Source: Clusia tigrina (taxonomy: Eukaryota; Arthropoda; Insecta; Diptera; Clusiidae). From it: 64,000 nucleotides of DNA. This document shows positions 12,670-25,299 of the stretch, piece after piece. The stretch is from positions 217,542,325 to 217,606,324 of the forward strand of contig OV050030.1 of the NCBI GenBank assembly GCA_920105625.2, read 5' to 3'. Below the pieces are notes generated by a model that saw only the letters and a list, made by a program, of their open reading frames with translations, ran no database searches and was not told where the DNA came from. Position 1 is the first letter of the stretch. Each line of letters begins with the position of its first letter. The position numbers and the translations under genes were made by a program.

Positions 12670-15600
12670 TTTTCACCAATCAAGTGCTTGTAACATTTTA
12701 CTGGAGCATCATAAAATCTTGAAATTTTGTGATAATAAAGTACTCGAGACTCCAATCAATTTAAACGATCGCTCATAGCTATGCTACCATTGAATCCTAA
12801 ATAAAACACTGATAAAACTTCAAATGGTCCTAACTTTTATAAGGGCCATCCTATACCTATCAAAGTTTGCAACAATCAAATGCTTGTAACTTTTTACTGG
12901 AGCGTCATAAAGCCTTGAAATTTTGAGACAATAAAATATTCGCGCCTCTTGTCAATTAAAGCTATCGCTCATAGCTATACTCCCCTTGAGTCCCAAATCA
13001 AACACTGATAAAAATTCAAATGGCCTTAACTTCTATATGGTGCGTCCTACACCTATCAAAGTTTGCAACAATCAAATGCTTGTAACTTTTTACTGGAGCG
13101 TCATAAGACCTTAAAATTTTGTGACAATAAAGTACTCGTGCCTCTTATCAATCTAAGCTATCGCTCATAGCTATGCTACCCTTGACTACAAAATAAAACA
13201 CTGATAATACTTCAAATGGCCCTAACTTCTGTACGGTGCGTGCTACACCTATCAAAGTTTGCAACATTCAAATGCTTACTGGAACGTCATAAAACCTTGA
13301 AATTTTGTGACAATAAAGCACTCGCGCCTCTTGTCAATTAAAGCTATCACTCATAGCTATGCTACTCTTGAGTCCCAAACCAAACACCGATAAAACTTCA
13401 AATGGCCCAAATTTCTATGCGGTGCACCTATACCTTTCAAAGTTTGCAAGTAACTTTTTACGTGAGCGTCATAAAACCTTGAAATTTTGTGACAGTAAAG
13501 TACTTGTGCGTCTTATCAATTTATGTTATCGCTCATAGCTATGCTACCCTTGAGTCACAAATCAAACAGTGCTAAAACTTCAAATGGCCCTAACTTCTAT
13601 ACGGTGCGTCCTATACCTATCAAAGTTTGCACCAATCAAATGCTTGTAACTTTTTACTGGAGCGTCATAAAACCTTCAAATTTTGTGACAATAAAGTACT
13701 CGGGCCTCTTGTCAATTTAAGCTATCGCTCATAGCTATGCCACCCTTGAGTCCCAATTAAACACTGATAAAACTTCAAATGGCCCTAACTTTTATAGGGT
13801 GCATCCTATACTTATCAAGGTTAGCAACATTCAAATGCTTGTAACTTTTTACTGGAGCGTCATAAAACCTTGAAATTTTGTGACAATAAAGTACTCGAGC
13901 TTCTTATCAAAGTACTCCATCGCTCTTAGCTATGCTGCCCTTGAGTCCCAAATCAAACACTGGTAAAACTTCAAATGGCCCTAAGTTTCATACGGTGCGT
14001 CCTACACCTTTCAAAGTTTGCAACAATCAAATGCTTGTAACTTTTTACTGGAGCGGCATAAAACCTTGAAAGTTTGTGACAGTAAAGTACTAGTGCCTCT
14101 TATCAATTTAATCTATTGCTCATAGCTATGCTACCCTTGAGTCCCAAATCAAACACCGATAAAACTTCAAATGGCCCTAACTTCTATGCGGTGCGTCCTA
14201 TACCTTTCAAAGTTTGCAACATTCAAATGCTTGTAACTTTTTACTGGAGCGTCATAAAACCTTGAAATTTTGTGACAGTAATGTACTTGTGCGTCTTATC
14301 AATTTAAGTTATCGCTCATAGCTATGCTACCCTTGAGTCACAAATCAAACAGTGCTAAAACTTAAAATGGCCCTAACTTCTATACGGTGCGTCCTCTACC
14401 TATCAAAGTTTGCAGCAATCTAATGCTTGTAACTTTTTACTGGAGCGTCATAAAACCTTGAAATTTTGTGACAATAAAGTACTCGAGCTTCTTATCAAAG
14501 TACTCCATCGCTCATTGCTATGCTCCCCTTGACTCCATAATCAATCACTGATAAAACTTCAAATGGCCCTAACTTCTATATGGTGCTTCCTGCACCTATC
14601 AAAGTTTGCAACAATCAAATGCTTGTAACTTTTTACTGGAGCGTCATAAAACATTGAAATTTTGTGACAGTAAAGTACTTCTGCATTTTATCAATTTAAA
14701 TTATCGCTCATAGCTATGCTACCCTTGAGTCCCAAATCAAACACTCATATATCTTCAAATTGCCCTAACTTCTAAACGGTGCGTCCTACACCTATCAAAG
14801 TTTTCAACAATCAAGTGCTTGTAACATTTTACTGGAGCATCATAAAATCTTGAAATTTTGTGACAGTAAAGTACTCTTGCGTCTTATCAATTTAAGTTAT
14901 CGCTCGTAGCTATGCTACCCTTGAGTCACAAATCAAACAGTGCTAAAACTTCAAATGGCCCTAACTTCTATACGGTGCGTCCTATACCTATCAAAGTTTG
15001 CAGCAATCAAATGCTTGTAACTTTTTACTGGAGCGTCATAAAACCTTCAAATTTTGTGACAATGAATTACTCGTGCCTCTTGTCAATTTAAGCTATCGCT
15101 CATAGCTATGCCACCCTTGAGTCCCAATTAAACACTGATAAAACTTCAAATGGCCCTAACTTTTATAGGGTGCGTCCTATACTTATCAAGGTTAGCAACA
15201 TTCAAATGCTTGTAACTTTTTACTGGAGCGTCATAAAACCTTGAAATTTTGTGACAATAAAGTACTCGAGCTTCTTATCAAAGTACTCCATCGCTCTTAG
15301 CTATCCTACCCTTGAGTCCCAAATCAAACACTGGTAAAACTTCAAATGGCCCTAAGTTTCATACGGTGCGTCCTACACCTATCAAAGTTTGCAACAATCA
15401 AATGCTTGTAACTTTTTACTGGAGCGGCATAAAACCTTGAAAGTTTGTGACAGTAAAGTACTAGTGCCTCTTATCAATTTAATCTATTGCTCATAGCTAT
15501 GCTACCCTTGAGTCCCAAATCAAACACCGATAAAACTTCAAATGGCCCTAACTTCTATGCGGTGCGTCCTATACCTTTCAAAGTTTGCAACATTCAAATG

Positions 15601-16265
15601 CTTGTAACTTTTTACTGGAGCGTCATAAAACCTTGAAATTTTGTGACAGTAAAGTACTTGTGCGTCTTATCAATTTAAGTTATCGCTCATAGCTATGCTA
15701 CCCTTGAGTCACAAATCAAACAGTGCTAAAACTTAAAATGGCCCTAACTTCTATACGGTGCGTTCTCTACCTATCAAAGTTTGCAGCAATCTAATGCTTG
15801 TAACTTTTTACTGGAGCGTCATAAAACCTTGAAATTTTGTGACAATAAAGTACTCGAGCTTCTTATCAAAGTACTCCATCGCTCATAGCTATGCTCCCCT
15901 TGACTCCATAATCAATCACTGATAAAACTTCAAATGGCCCTAACTTCTATATGGTGCTTCCTGCACCTATCAAAGTTTGCAACAATCAAATGATTGTAAC
16001 TTTTTACTGGAGCGGCATAAAACATTGAAATTTGGTACAGTAAAGTACTTCTGCGTCTTATCAATTTAAGTTATCGCTCATAGCTTGCTACCCTTGAGTC
16101 CCAAATCAAACACTGATATAACTTCAAATGGCCCTAACTTCTAAACGGTGCGTCCTACACCTATCAAAGTTTGCAACATTCAAATGCTTACTGGAACGTC
16201 ATAAAACCTTGAAATTTTGTGACAATAAAGCACTCGCGCCTCTTGTCAATTAAAGCTATCACTCA

Positions 16266-16277
16266 TAGCTATCAAAG
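16266..16277 (+). repeat. Truncated 118-bp monomer junction 4
   Basis: This is the same junction, lying in the second copy of the ~3.6-kb HOR, 3,608 bp after junction 3. Confidence 0.9.
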
Positions 16278-19200
16278 TTTTCACCAATCAAGTGCTTGTA
16301 ACATTTTACTGGAGCATCATAAAATCTTGAAATTTTGTGATAATAAAGTACTCGAGACTCCAATCAATTTAAACGATCGCTCATAGCTATGCTACCATTG
16401 AATCCTAAATAAAACACTGATAAAACTTCAAATGGTCCTAACTTTTATAAGGGCCATCCTATACCTATCAAAGTTTGCAACAATCAAATGCTTGTAACTT
16501 TTTACTGGAGCGTCATAAAGCCTTGAAATTTTGAGACAATAAAATATTCGCGCCTCTTGTCAATTAAAGCTATCGCTCATAGCTATACTCCCCTTGAGTC
16601 CCAAATCAAATACTGATAAAAATTCAAATGGCCTTAACTTCTATATGGTGCGTCCTACACCTATCAAAGTTTGCAACAATCAAATGCTTGTAACTTTTTA
16701 CTGGAGCGTCATAAGACCTTAAAATTTTGTGACAATAAAGTACTCGTGCCTCTTATCAATCTAAGCTATCGCTCATAGCTATGCTACCCTTGACTACAAA
16801 ATAAAACACTGATAATACTTCAAATGGCCCTAACTTCTGTACGGTGCGTGCTACACCTATCAAAGTTTGCAACATTCAAATGCTTACTGGAACGTCATAA
16901 AACCTTGAAATTTTGTGACAATAAAGCACTCGCGCCTCCTGTCAATTAAAGCTATCACTCATAGCTATGCTACTCTTGAGTCCCAAACCAAACACCGATA
17001 AAACTTCAAATGGCCCAAATTTCTATGCGGTGCATCCTATACCTTTCAAAGTTTGCAACATTCAAATGCTTGTAACTTTTTACTGGAGCGTCATAAAATC
17101 TTGAAATTTTGTGACAGTAAAGTACTTGTGCGTCTTATCAATTTATGTTATCGCTCATAGCTATGCTACCCTTGAGTCACAAATCAAACAGTGCTAAAAC
17201 TTCAAATGGCCCTAACTTCTATACGGTGCGTCCTATACCTATCAAAGTTTGCAGCAATCAAATGCTTGTAACTTTTTACTGGAGCGTCATAAAACCTTCA
17301 AATTTTGTGACAATAAAGTACTCGGGCCTCTTGTCAATTTAAGCTATCGCTCATAGCTATGCCACCCTTGAGTCCCAATTAAACACTGATAAAACTTCAA
17401 ATGGCCCTAACTTTTATAGGGTGCATCCTATACTTATCAAGGTTAGCAACATTCAAATGCTTGTAACTTTTTACTGGAGCGTCATAAAACCTTGAAATTT
17501 TGTGACAATAAAGTACTCGAGCTTCTTATCGAAGTACTCCATCGCTCTTAGCTATGCTACCCTTGAGTCCCAAATGAAACACTGGTAAAACTTCAAATGG
17601 CCCTAAGTTTCATACGGTGCGTCCTACACCTTTCAAAGTTTGCAACAATCAAATGCTTGTAACTTTTTACTGGAGCGGCATAAAACCTTGAAAGTTTGTG
17701 ACAGTAAAGTACTAGTGCCTCTTATCAATTTAATCTATTGCTCATAGCTATGCTACCCTTGAGTCCCAAATCAAACACCGATAAAACTTCAAATGGCCCT
17801 AACTTCTATGCGGTGCGTCCTATACCTTTCAAAGTTTGCAACATTCAAATGCTTGTAACTTTTTACTGGAGCGTCATAAAACCTTGAAATTTTGTGACAG
17901 TAATGTACTTGTGCGTCTTATCAATTTAAGTTATCGCTCATAGCTATGCTACCCTTGAGTCACAAATCAAACAGTGCTAAAACTTAAAATGGCCCTAACT
18001 TCTATACGGTGCGTCCTCTACCTATCAAAGTTTGCAGCAATCTAATGCTTGTAACTTTTTACTGGAGCGTCATAAAACCTTGAAATTTTGTGACAATAAA
18101 GTACTCGAGCTTCTTATCAAAGTACTCCATCACTCATTGCTATGCTCCCCTTGACTCCATAATCAATCACTGATAAAACTTCAAATGGCCCTAACTTCTA
18201 TATGGTGCTTCCTGCACCTATCAAAGTTTGCAACAATCAAATGCTTGTAACTTTTTACTGGAGCGTCATAAAACATTGAAATTTTGTGACAGTAAAGTAC
18301 TTCTGCATTTTATCAATTTAAATTATCGCTCATAGCTATGCTACCCTTGAGTCCCAAATCAAACACTCATATATCTTCAAATTGCCCTAACTTCTAAACG
18401 GTGCGTCCTATACCTATCAAAGTTTTCAACAATCAAGTGCTTGTAACATTTTACTGGAGCATCATAAAATCTTGAAATTTTGTGACAGTAAAGTACTCTT
18501 GCGTCTTATCAATTTAAGTTATCGCTCGTAGCTATGCTACCCTTGAGTCACAAATCAAACAGTGCTAAAACTTCAAATGGCCCTAACTTCTATACGGTGC
18601 GTCCTGTACCTATCAAAGTTTGCAGCAATCAAATGCTTGTAACTTTTTACTGGAGCGTCATAAAACCTTCAAATTTTGTGACAATGAATTACTCGTGCCT
18701 CTTGTCAATTTAAGCTATCGCTCATAGCTATGCCACCCTTGAGTCCCAATTAAACACTGATAAAACTTCAAATGGCCCTAACTTTTATAGGGTGCGTCCT
18801 ATACTTATCAAGGTTAGCAACATTCAAATGCTTGTAACTTTTTACTGGAGCGTCATAAAACCTTGAAATTTTGTGACAATAAAGTACTCGAGCTTCTTAT
18901 CAAAGTACTCCATCGCTCTTAGCTATCCTACCCTTGAGTCCCAAATCAAACACTGGTAAAACTTCAAATGGCCCTAAGTTTCATACGGTGCGTCCTACAC
19001 CTATCAAAGTTTGCAACAATCAAATGCTTGTAACTTTTTACTGGAGCGGCATAAAACCTTGAAAGTTTGTGACAGTAAAGTACTAGTGCCTCTTATCAAT
19101 TTAATCTATTGCTCATAGCTATGCTACCCTTGAGTCCCAAATCAAACACCGATAAAACTTCAAATGGCCCTAACTTCTATGCGGTGCGTCCTATACCTTT

Positions 19201-20475
19201 CAAAGTTTGCAACATTCAAATGCTTGTAACTTTTTACTGGAGCGTCATAAAACCTTGAAATTTTGTGACAGTAAAATACTTGTGCGTCTTATCAATTTAA
19301 GTTATCGCTCATAGCTATGCTACCCTTGAGTCACAAATCAAACAGTGCTAAAACTTAAAATGGCCCTAACTTCTATACGGTGCGTCCTCTACCTATCAAA
19401 GTTTGCAGCAATCTAATGCTTGTAACTTTTTACTGGAGCGTCATAAAACCTTGAAATTTTGTGACAATAAAGTACTCGAGCTTCTTATCAAAGTACTCCA
19501 TCGCTCATAGCTATGCTCCCCTTGACTCCATAATCAATCACTGATAAAACTTCAAATGGCCCTAACTTCTATATGGTGCTTCCTGCACCTATCAAAGTTT
19601 GCAACAATCAAATGCTTGTAACTTTTTACTGGAGCGTCATAAAACATTGAAATTTTGTGACAGTAAAGTACTTCTGCATTTTATCAATTTAAATTATCGC
19701 TCATAGCTATGCTACCCTTGAGTCCCAAATCAAACACTCATATATCTTCAAATTGCCCTAACTTCTAAACGGTGCGTCCTACACCTATCAAAGTTTTCAA
19801 CAATCAAGTGCTTGTAACATTTTACTGGAGCATCATAAAATCTTGAAATTTTGTGACAGTAAAGTACTCTTGCGTCTTATCAATTTAAGTTATCGCTCGT
19901 AGCTGTGCTACCCTGGAGTCACAAATCAAACAGTGCTAAAACTTCAAATGGCCCTAACTTCTATACAGTGCGTCCTATACCTATCAAAGTTTGCAGCAAT
20001 CAAATGCTTGTAACTTTTTACTGGAGCGTCATAAAACCTTCAAATTTTGTGACAATAAATTACTCGTGCCTCTTGTCAATTAAAGCTATCGCTCATAGCT
20101 ATGCTACCCTTGACTCCATAATCAATCACTGATAAAACTTCAAATGGCCCCAACTTCTATATGGTGCGTCCTACACCTATCAAAGTTTGCAACAATCAAA
20201 TGCTTGTAACTTTTTACTGGAGCGTCATAAAACATTGAAATTTGGTACAGTAAAGTACTTCTGCGTCTTATCAATTTAAGTTATCGCTCATAGCTTGCTA
20301 CCCTTGAGTCCCAAATCAAACACTGATATAACTTCAAATGGCCCTAACTTCTAAACGGTGCGTCCTACACCTATCAAAGTTTGCAACATTCAAATGCTTA
20401 CTGGAACGTCATAAAACCTTGAAATTTTGTGACAATAAAGCACTCGCGCCTCTTGTCAATTAAAGCTATCACTCA

Positions 20476-20487
20476 TAGCTATCAAAG
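20476..20487 (+). repeat. Truncated 118-bp monomer junction 5
   Basis: This has the same breakpoint. The following block lacks one monomer compared with the block after junction 6. Confidence 0.9.
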
Positions 20488-21240
20488 TTTTCACCAATCA
20501 AGTGCTTGTAACATTTTACTGGAGCATCATAAAATCTTGAAATTTTGTGATAATAAAGTACTCGAGACTCCAATCAATTTAAACGATCGCTCATAGCTAT
20601 GCTACCATTGAATCCTAAATAAAACACTGATAAAACTTCAAATGGTCCTAATTTTTATAAGTGCCGTCCTATACCTATCAAAGTTTGCAACAATCAAATG
20701 CTTGTAACTTTTTACTGGAGCGTCATAAGACCTTAAAATTTTGTGACAATAAAGTACTCGTGCCTCTTATCAATCTAAGCTATCGCTCATAGCTATGCTA
20801 CCCTTGACTACAAAATAAAACACTGATAATACTTCAAATGGCCCTAACTTCTGTACGGTGCGTGCTACACCTATCAAAGTTTGCAACATTCAAATGCTTA
20901 CTGGAACGTCATAAAACCTTGAAATTTTGTGACAATAAAGCACTCGCGCCTCTTGTCAATTAAAGCTATCACTCATAGCTATGCTACTCTTGAGTCCCAA
21001 ACCAAACACCGATAAAACTTCAAATGGCCCAAATTTCTATGCGGTGCGTCCTATACCTTTCAAAGTTTGCAACATTCAAATGCTTGTAACTTTTTACTGG
21101 AGCGTCATAAAACCTTGAAATTTTGTGACAGTAAAGTACTTGTGCGTCTTATCAATTTAAGTTATCGCTCATAGCTATGCTACCCTTGAGTCACAAATCA
21201 AAGAGTGCTAAAACTTCAAATGGCCCTAACTTCTATACGG

Positions 21241-21290
21241 TGCGTCCTATACCTATCAAAGTTTGCAAACCTTCAAATTTTGTGACAATA
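21241..21290 (+). repeat. Monomer with 39-bp deletion (first copy)
   Basis: The sequence reads 'caaagtttgcaaaccttc', joining the 'tttgca' and 'aaccttc' segments directly. The usual 39 bases between them, including 'atgcttgtaacttttt' and 'ctggagcg', are missing. This leaves a unit of about 157 bp. Confidence 0.85.
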
Positions 21291-22099
21291 AAGTACTCGG
21301 GCCTATTGTCAATTTAAGCTATCGCTCATAGCTATGCCACCCTTGAGTCCCAATTAAACACTGATAAAACTTCAAATGGCCCTAACTTCTATACGGTGCG
21401 TGTATACTTATCAAGGTTAGCAACATTCAAATGCTTGCAACTTTTTACTGGAGCGTAATAAAACCTTGAAATTTTGTGACAATAAAGTATTCGAGCCTCT
21501 TATCAATTTAAGCTATCGCTCATAGCTATGCTACCCTTGAGTCCCAAATCAAACACTGCTAAAACTTCAAATGGCCCTAACTTCTATACGGTGCGTCCTA
21601 TACCTATCAAAGTTTGCAGCAATCAAATGCTTGTAACTTTTTACTGGAGCGTCATAAAACCTTCAAATTTTGTGACAATAAATTACTCGTGCCTCTTGTC
21701 AATTAAAGCTATCGCTCATAGCTATGCTACCCTTGACTCCATAATCAATCATTGATAAAACTTCAAATGGCCCTAACTTCTATATGGTGCGTCCTACACC
21801 TATCAAAGTTTGCAACAATCAAATGCTTGTAACTTTTTACTGGAGCGTCATAAAACCTTCAAATTTTGTGACAATAAATTACTCGTGCCTCTTGTCAATT
21901 AAAGCTATCGCTCATAGCTTGCTACCCTTGAGTCCCAAATCAAACACTGATATAACTTCAAATGGCCCTAACTTCTAAACGGTGCGTCCTACACCTATCA
22001 AAGTTTGCAACATTCAAATGCTTACTGGAACGTCATAAAACCTTGAAATTTTGTGACAATAAAGCACTCGCGCCTCTTGTCAATTAAAGCTATCACTCA

Positions 22100-22111
22100 T
22101 AGCTATCAAAG
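22100..22111 (+). repeat. Truncated 118-bp monomer junction 6
   Basis: This is the last occurrence seen in the window. At about 25195 the corresponding position is occupied by a unit that passes into 'gttttcaccaatcaagtg' without the truncation. Confidence 0.9.
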
Positions 22112-23060
22112 TTTTCACCAATCAAGTGCTTGTAACATTTTACTGGAGCATCATAAAATCTTGAAATTTTGTGATAATAAAGTACTCGAGACTCCAATCA
22201 ATTTAAGCGATCGCTCATAGCTATGCTACCATTGAGTCCTAAATAAAACACTGACAAAACTTCAAATGGTCCTAACTTTTATAAGGGCCGTCCTATACCT
22301 ATCAAAGTTTGCAACAATCAAATGCTTGTAACTTTTTACTGGAGCGTCATAAAGCCTTGAAATTTTGAGACAATAAAATATTCGCGCCTCTTGTCAATTA
22401 AAGCTATCGCTCATAGCTATACTCCCCTTGAGTCCCAAATCAAACACTGATAAAAATTCAAATGGCTTTGACTTCTATATAGTGCGTCCTACACCTATCA
22501 AAGTTTGCAACAATCAAATGCTTGTAACTTTTTACTGGAGCGTCATAAGACCTTAAAATTTTGTGACAATAAAGTACTCGTGCCTCTTATCAATCTAAGC
22601 TATCGCTCATAGCTATGCTACCCTTGACTACAAAATAAAACACTGATAATACTTCAAATGGCCCTAACTTCTGTACGGTGGGTGCTACACCTATCAAAGT
22701 TTGCAACATTCAAATGCTTACTGGAACGTCATAAAACCTTGAAATTTTGTGACAATAAAGCACTCGCGCCTCTTGTCAATTAAAGCTATCACTCATAGCT
22801 ATGCTACTCTTGAGTCCCAAACCAAACACCGATAAAACTTCAAATGGCCCAAATTTCTATGCGGTGCGTCCTATACCTTTCAAAGTTTGCAACATTCAAA
22901 TGCTTGTAACTTTTTACTGGAGCGTCATAAAACCTTGAAATTTTGTGACAGTAAAGTACTTGTGCGTCTTATCAATTTAAGTTATCGCTCATAGCTATGC
23001 TACCCTTGAGTCACAAATCAAACAGTGCTAAAACTTCAAATGGCCCTAACTTCTATACGG

Positions 23061-23110
23061 TGCGTCCTATACCTATCAAAGTTTGCAAACCTTCAAATTT
23101 TGTGACAATA
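23061..23110 (+). repeat. Monomer with 39-bp deletion (second copy)
   Basis: This carries the same junction as at 21261, exactly 1,820 bp downstream. The deletion therefore predates the local duplication. Confidence 0.85.
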
Positions 23111-25299
23111 AAGTACTCGGGCCTCTTGTCAATTTAAACTATCGCTCATAGGTATGCCACCCTTGAGTCCCAATTAAACACTGATAAAACTTCAAATGGC
23201 CCTAACTTCTATACGGTGCGTCCTATACTTATCAAGGTTAGCAACATTCAAATGCTTGTAACTTTTTACTGGAGCGTCATAAAACCTTGAAATTTTGTGA
23301 CAGTAAAGTACTCTTGCGTCTTATCAATTTAAGTTATCGCTCATAGCTATGCTACCCTTGAGTCACAAATCAAACAGTGCTAAAACTTCAAATAGCCCTA
23401 ACTTCTATATGGTGCGTCCTCTACCTATCAAAGTTTGCAGCAATCAAATGCTTGTAACTTTTTACTGGAGCGTCAAAAAACCTTCAAATTTTGTGACAAT
23501 AAATTTCTCGTGCCTCTTGTCAATTAAAGCTATCGCTCATAGCTATGCTACCCTTGACTCCATAATGAATCACTGATAAAACTTCAAATGGCCCCAACTT
23601 CTATATGGTGCGTCCTACACCTATCAAAGTTTCCAACAATCAAATGCTTGTAACTTTTTACTGGAGCGTCATAAAACCTTGAAATTTTGTGACAATAAAG
23701 TACTCGAGCTTCTTCTCAAAGTAATCCATCGCTCATAGCTATGCTACCATTGAGTCCTAAATAAAACACTGATAAAACTTCAAATGGTCCTAACTTTTAT
23801 AAAGGCCGTCCTATACCTATCAAAGTTTGCAACAATCAAATGCTTGTAACTTTTTACTGGAGCGTCATAAAGCCTTGAAATTTTGAGACAATAAAATACT
23901 CGCGCCTCTTGTCAATTAAAGCTATCGCTCATAGCTATACTCTCCTTGAGTCCCAAATCAAACACTGATAAAAATTCAAATGGCCTTAACTTCTATATGG
24001 TGCGTCCTACATCTTTCAGAGTTTGCAACAATCAAATGCTTGTAACTTTTTACTGGAGCGCCATAAAACATTGAAATTTTCTGACAATAAAGTACTCGTG
24101 CCTCTTATCAATTTAAGCTATCGCTCATAGCTATGCTCCCCTTGACTCCATAATCAATCACTGATAAAACTTCAAATGGCCCTAACTTCTATATGGTGCG
24201 TCCTACACCTATCAAAGTTTTCAACAATCAAATGCTTGTAACATTTTACTGGAGCATCATAAAATCTTGAAATTTTGTGACAGTAAAGTACTTGTGCGTC
24301 TTATCAATTTAAGATATCGCTCATAGCTATGCTACCCTTGAGTCACAAATCAAACAGTGCTAAAACTTCAAATCGCCCTAACTTCTATACGGTGCGTCCT
24401 CTACCTATCAAAGTTTGCAGCAATCAAATGCTTGTAACTTTTTACTGGAGCGTCATAAAACCTTCAAATTTTGTGACAATAAGGTACTCGTGCGTCTTAT
24501 CAATTTAAGCTATCACTCATAGCTATGCTACCCCTGAGTCCCAAATCAAACACCGATAAAACTTCAAATGGCCCTAACTTCTATGCGGTGCGTCCTATAC
24601 CTTTCAAAGTTTGCAACATTCAAATGTTTGTAACTTTTTACTGGAGCGTCATAAAACCTTGAAATTTTGTGACAGTAAAGTACTTGTGCGTCTTATCAAT
24701 TTAAGATATCGCTCATAGCTATGCTACCCTTGAGTCACAAATCAAACAGTGCTAAAACTTCAAATGGCCCTAACTTCTATACGGTGCGTCCTCTACCTAT
24801 CAAAGTTTGCAGCAATCAAATGCTTGTAACTTTTTACTGGAGCGTCATAAAACCTTCAAATTTTGTGACAATAAATTACTCGTGCCTCTTGTCAATTAAA
24901 GCTATCGCTCATAGCTATGCTACCCTTGACTCCATAATCAATCACTGATAAAACTTCAAATGGCCCTAACTTCTATATGGTGCATCCTACACCTATCAAA
25001 GTTTGCAACAATCAAATGCTTGTAACTTTTTACTGGAGCGTCATAAAACATTGAAATTTTGGTACAGTAAAGTACTTCTGCGTCTTATCAATTTAAGTTA
25101 TCGCTCATAGCTATGCTACCCTTGAGTCCCAAATCAAACACTGATATAACTTCAAATGGCCCTAACTTCTAAACGGTGCGTCCTACACCTATCAAAGTTT
25201 TCACCAATCAAGTGCTTGTAACATTTTACTGGAGCATCATAAAATCTTGAAATTTTGTGATAATAAAGTACTCGAGACTCCAATCAATTTAAGCGATCG

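Larger units (their letters stand above)
12290..19520 (+). repeat. ~3.6-kb HOR, two tandem copies
   Basis: Two adjacent units of about 3,608-3,622 bp occupy roughly 12290-15900 and 15900-19520. Matching landmarks include the truncated monomer junction (12658 and 16266), 'gctactcttgagtcccaaac' (13361 and 16969) and the 'gcatcctatacttatcaagg' monomer. The first copy carries a private deletion near 13450 ('tttgcaagtaac') that accounts for the change of offset. The period is not a whole multiple of 196 because truncated monomers are built into the unit. Confidence 0.75.
20480..23290 (+). repeat. Duplicated block with one monomer lost
   Basis: The segment from the truncated monomer at 20476 onward repeats from 22100. 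The offset grows from about 1,624 to 1,820 bp because the first copy lacks one full monomer of the 'ttgagacaataaaatattcgcg' class. Both copies share the private junction 'gtttgcaaaccttc' (21261 and 23081). Confidence 0.7.
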
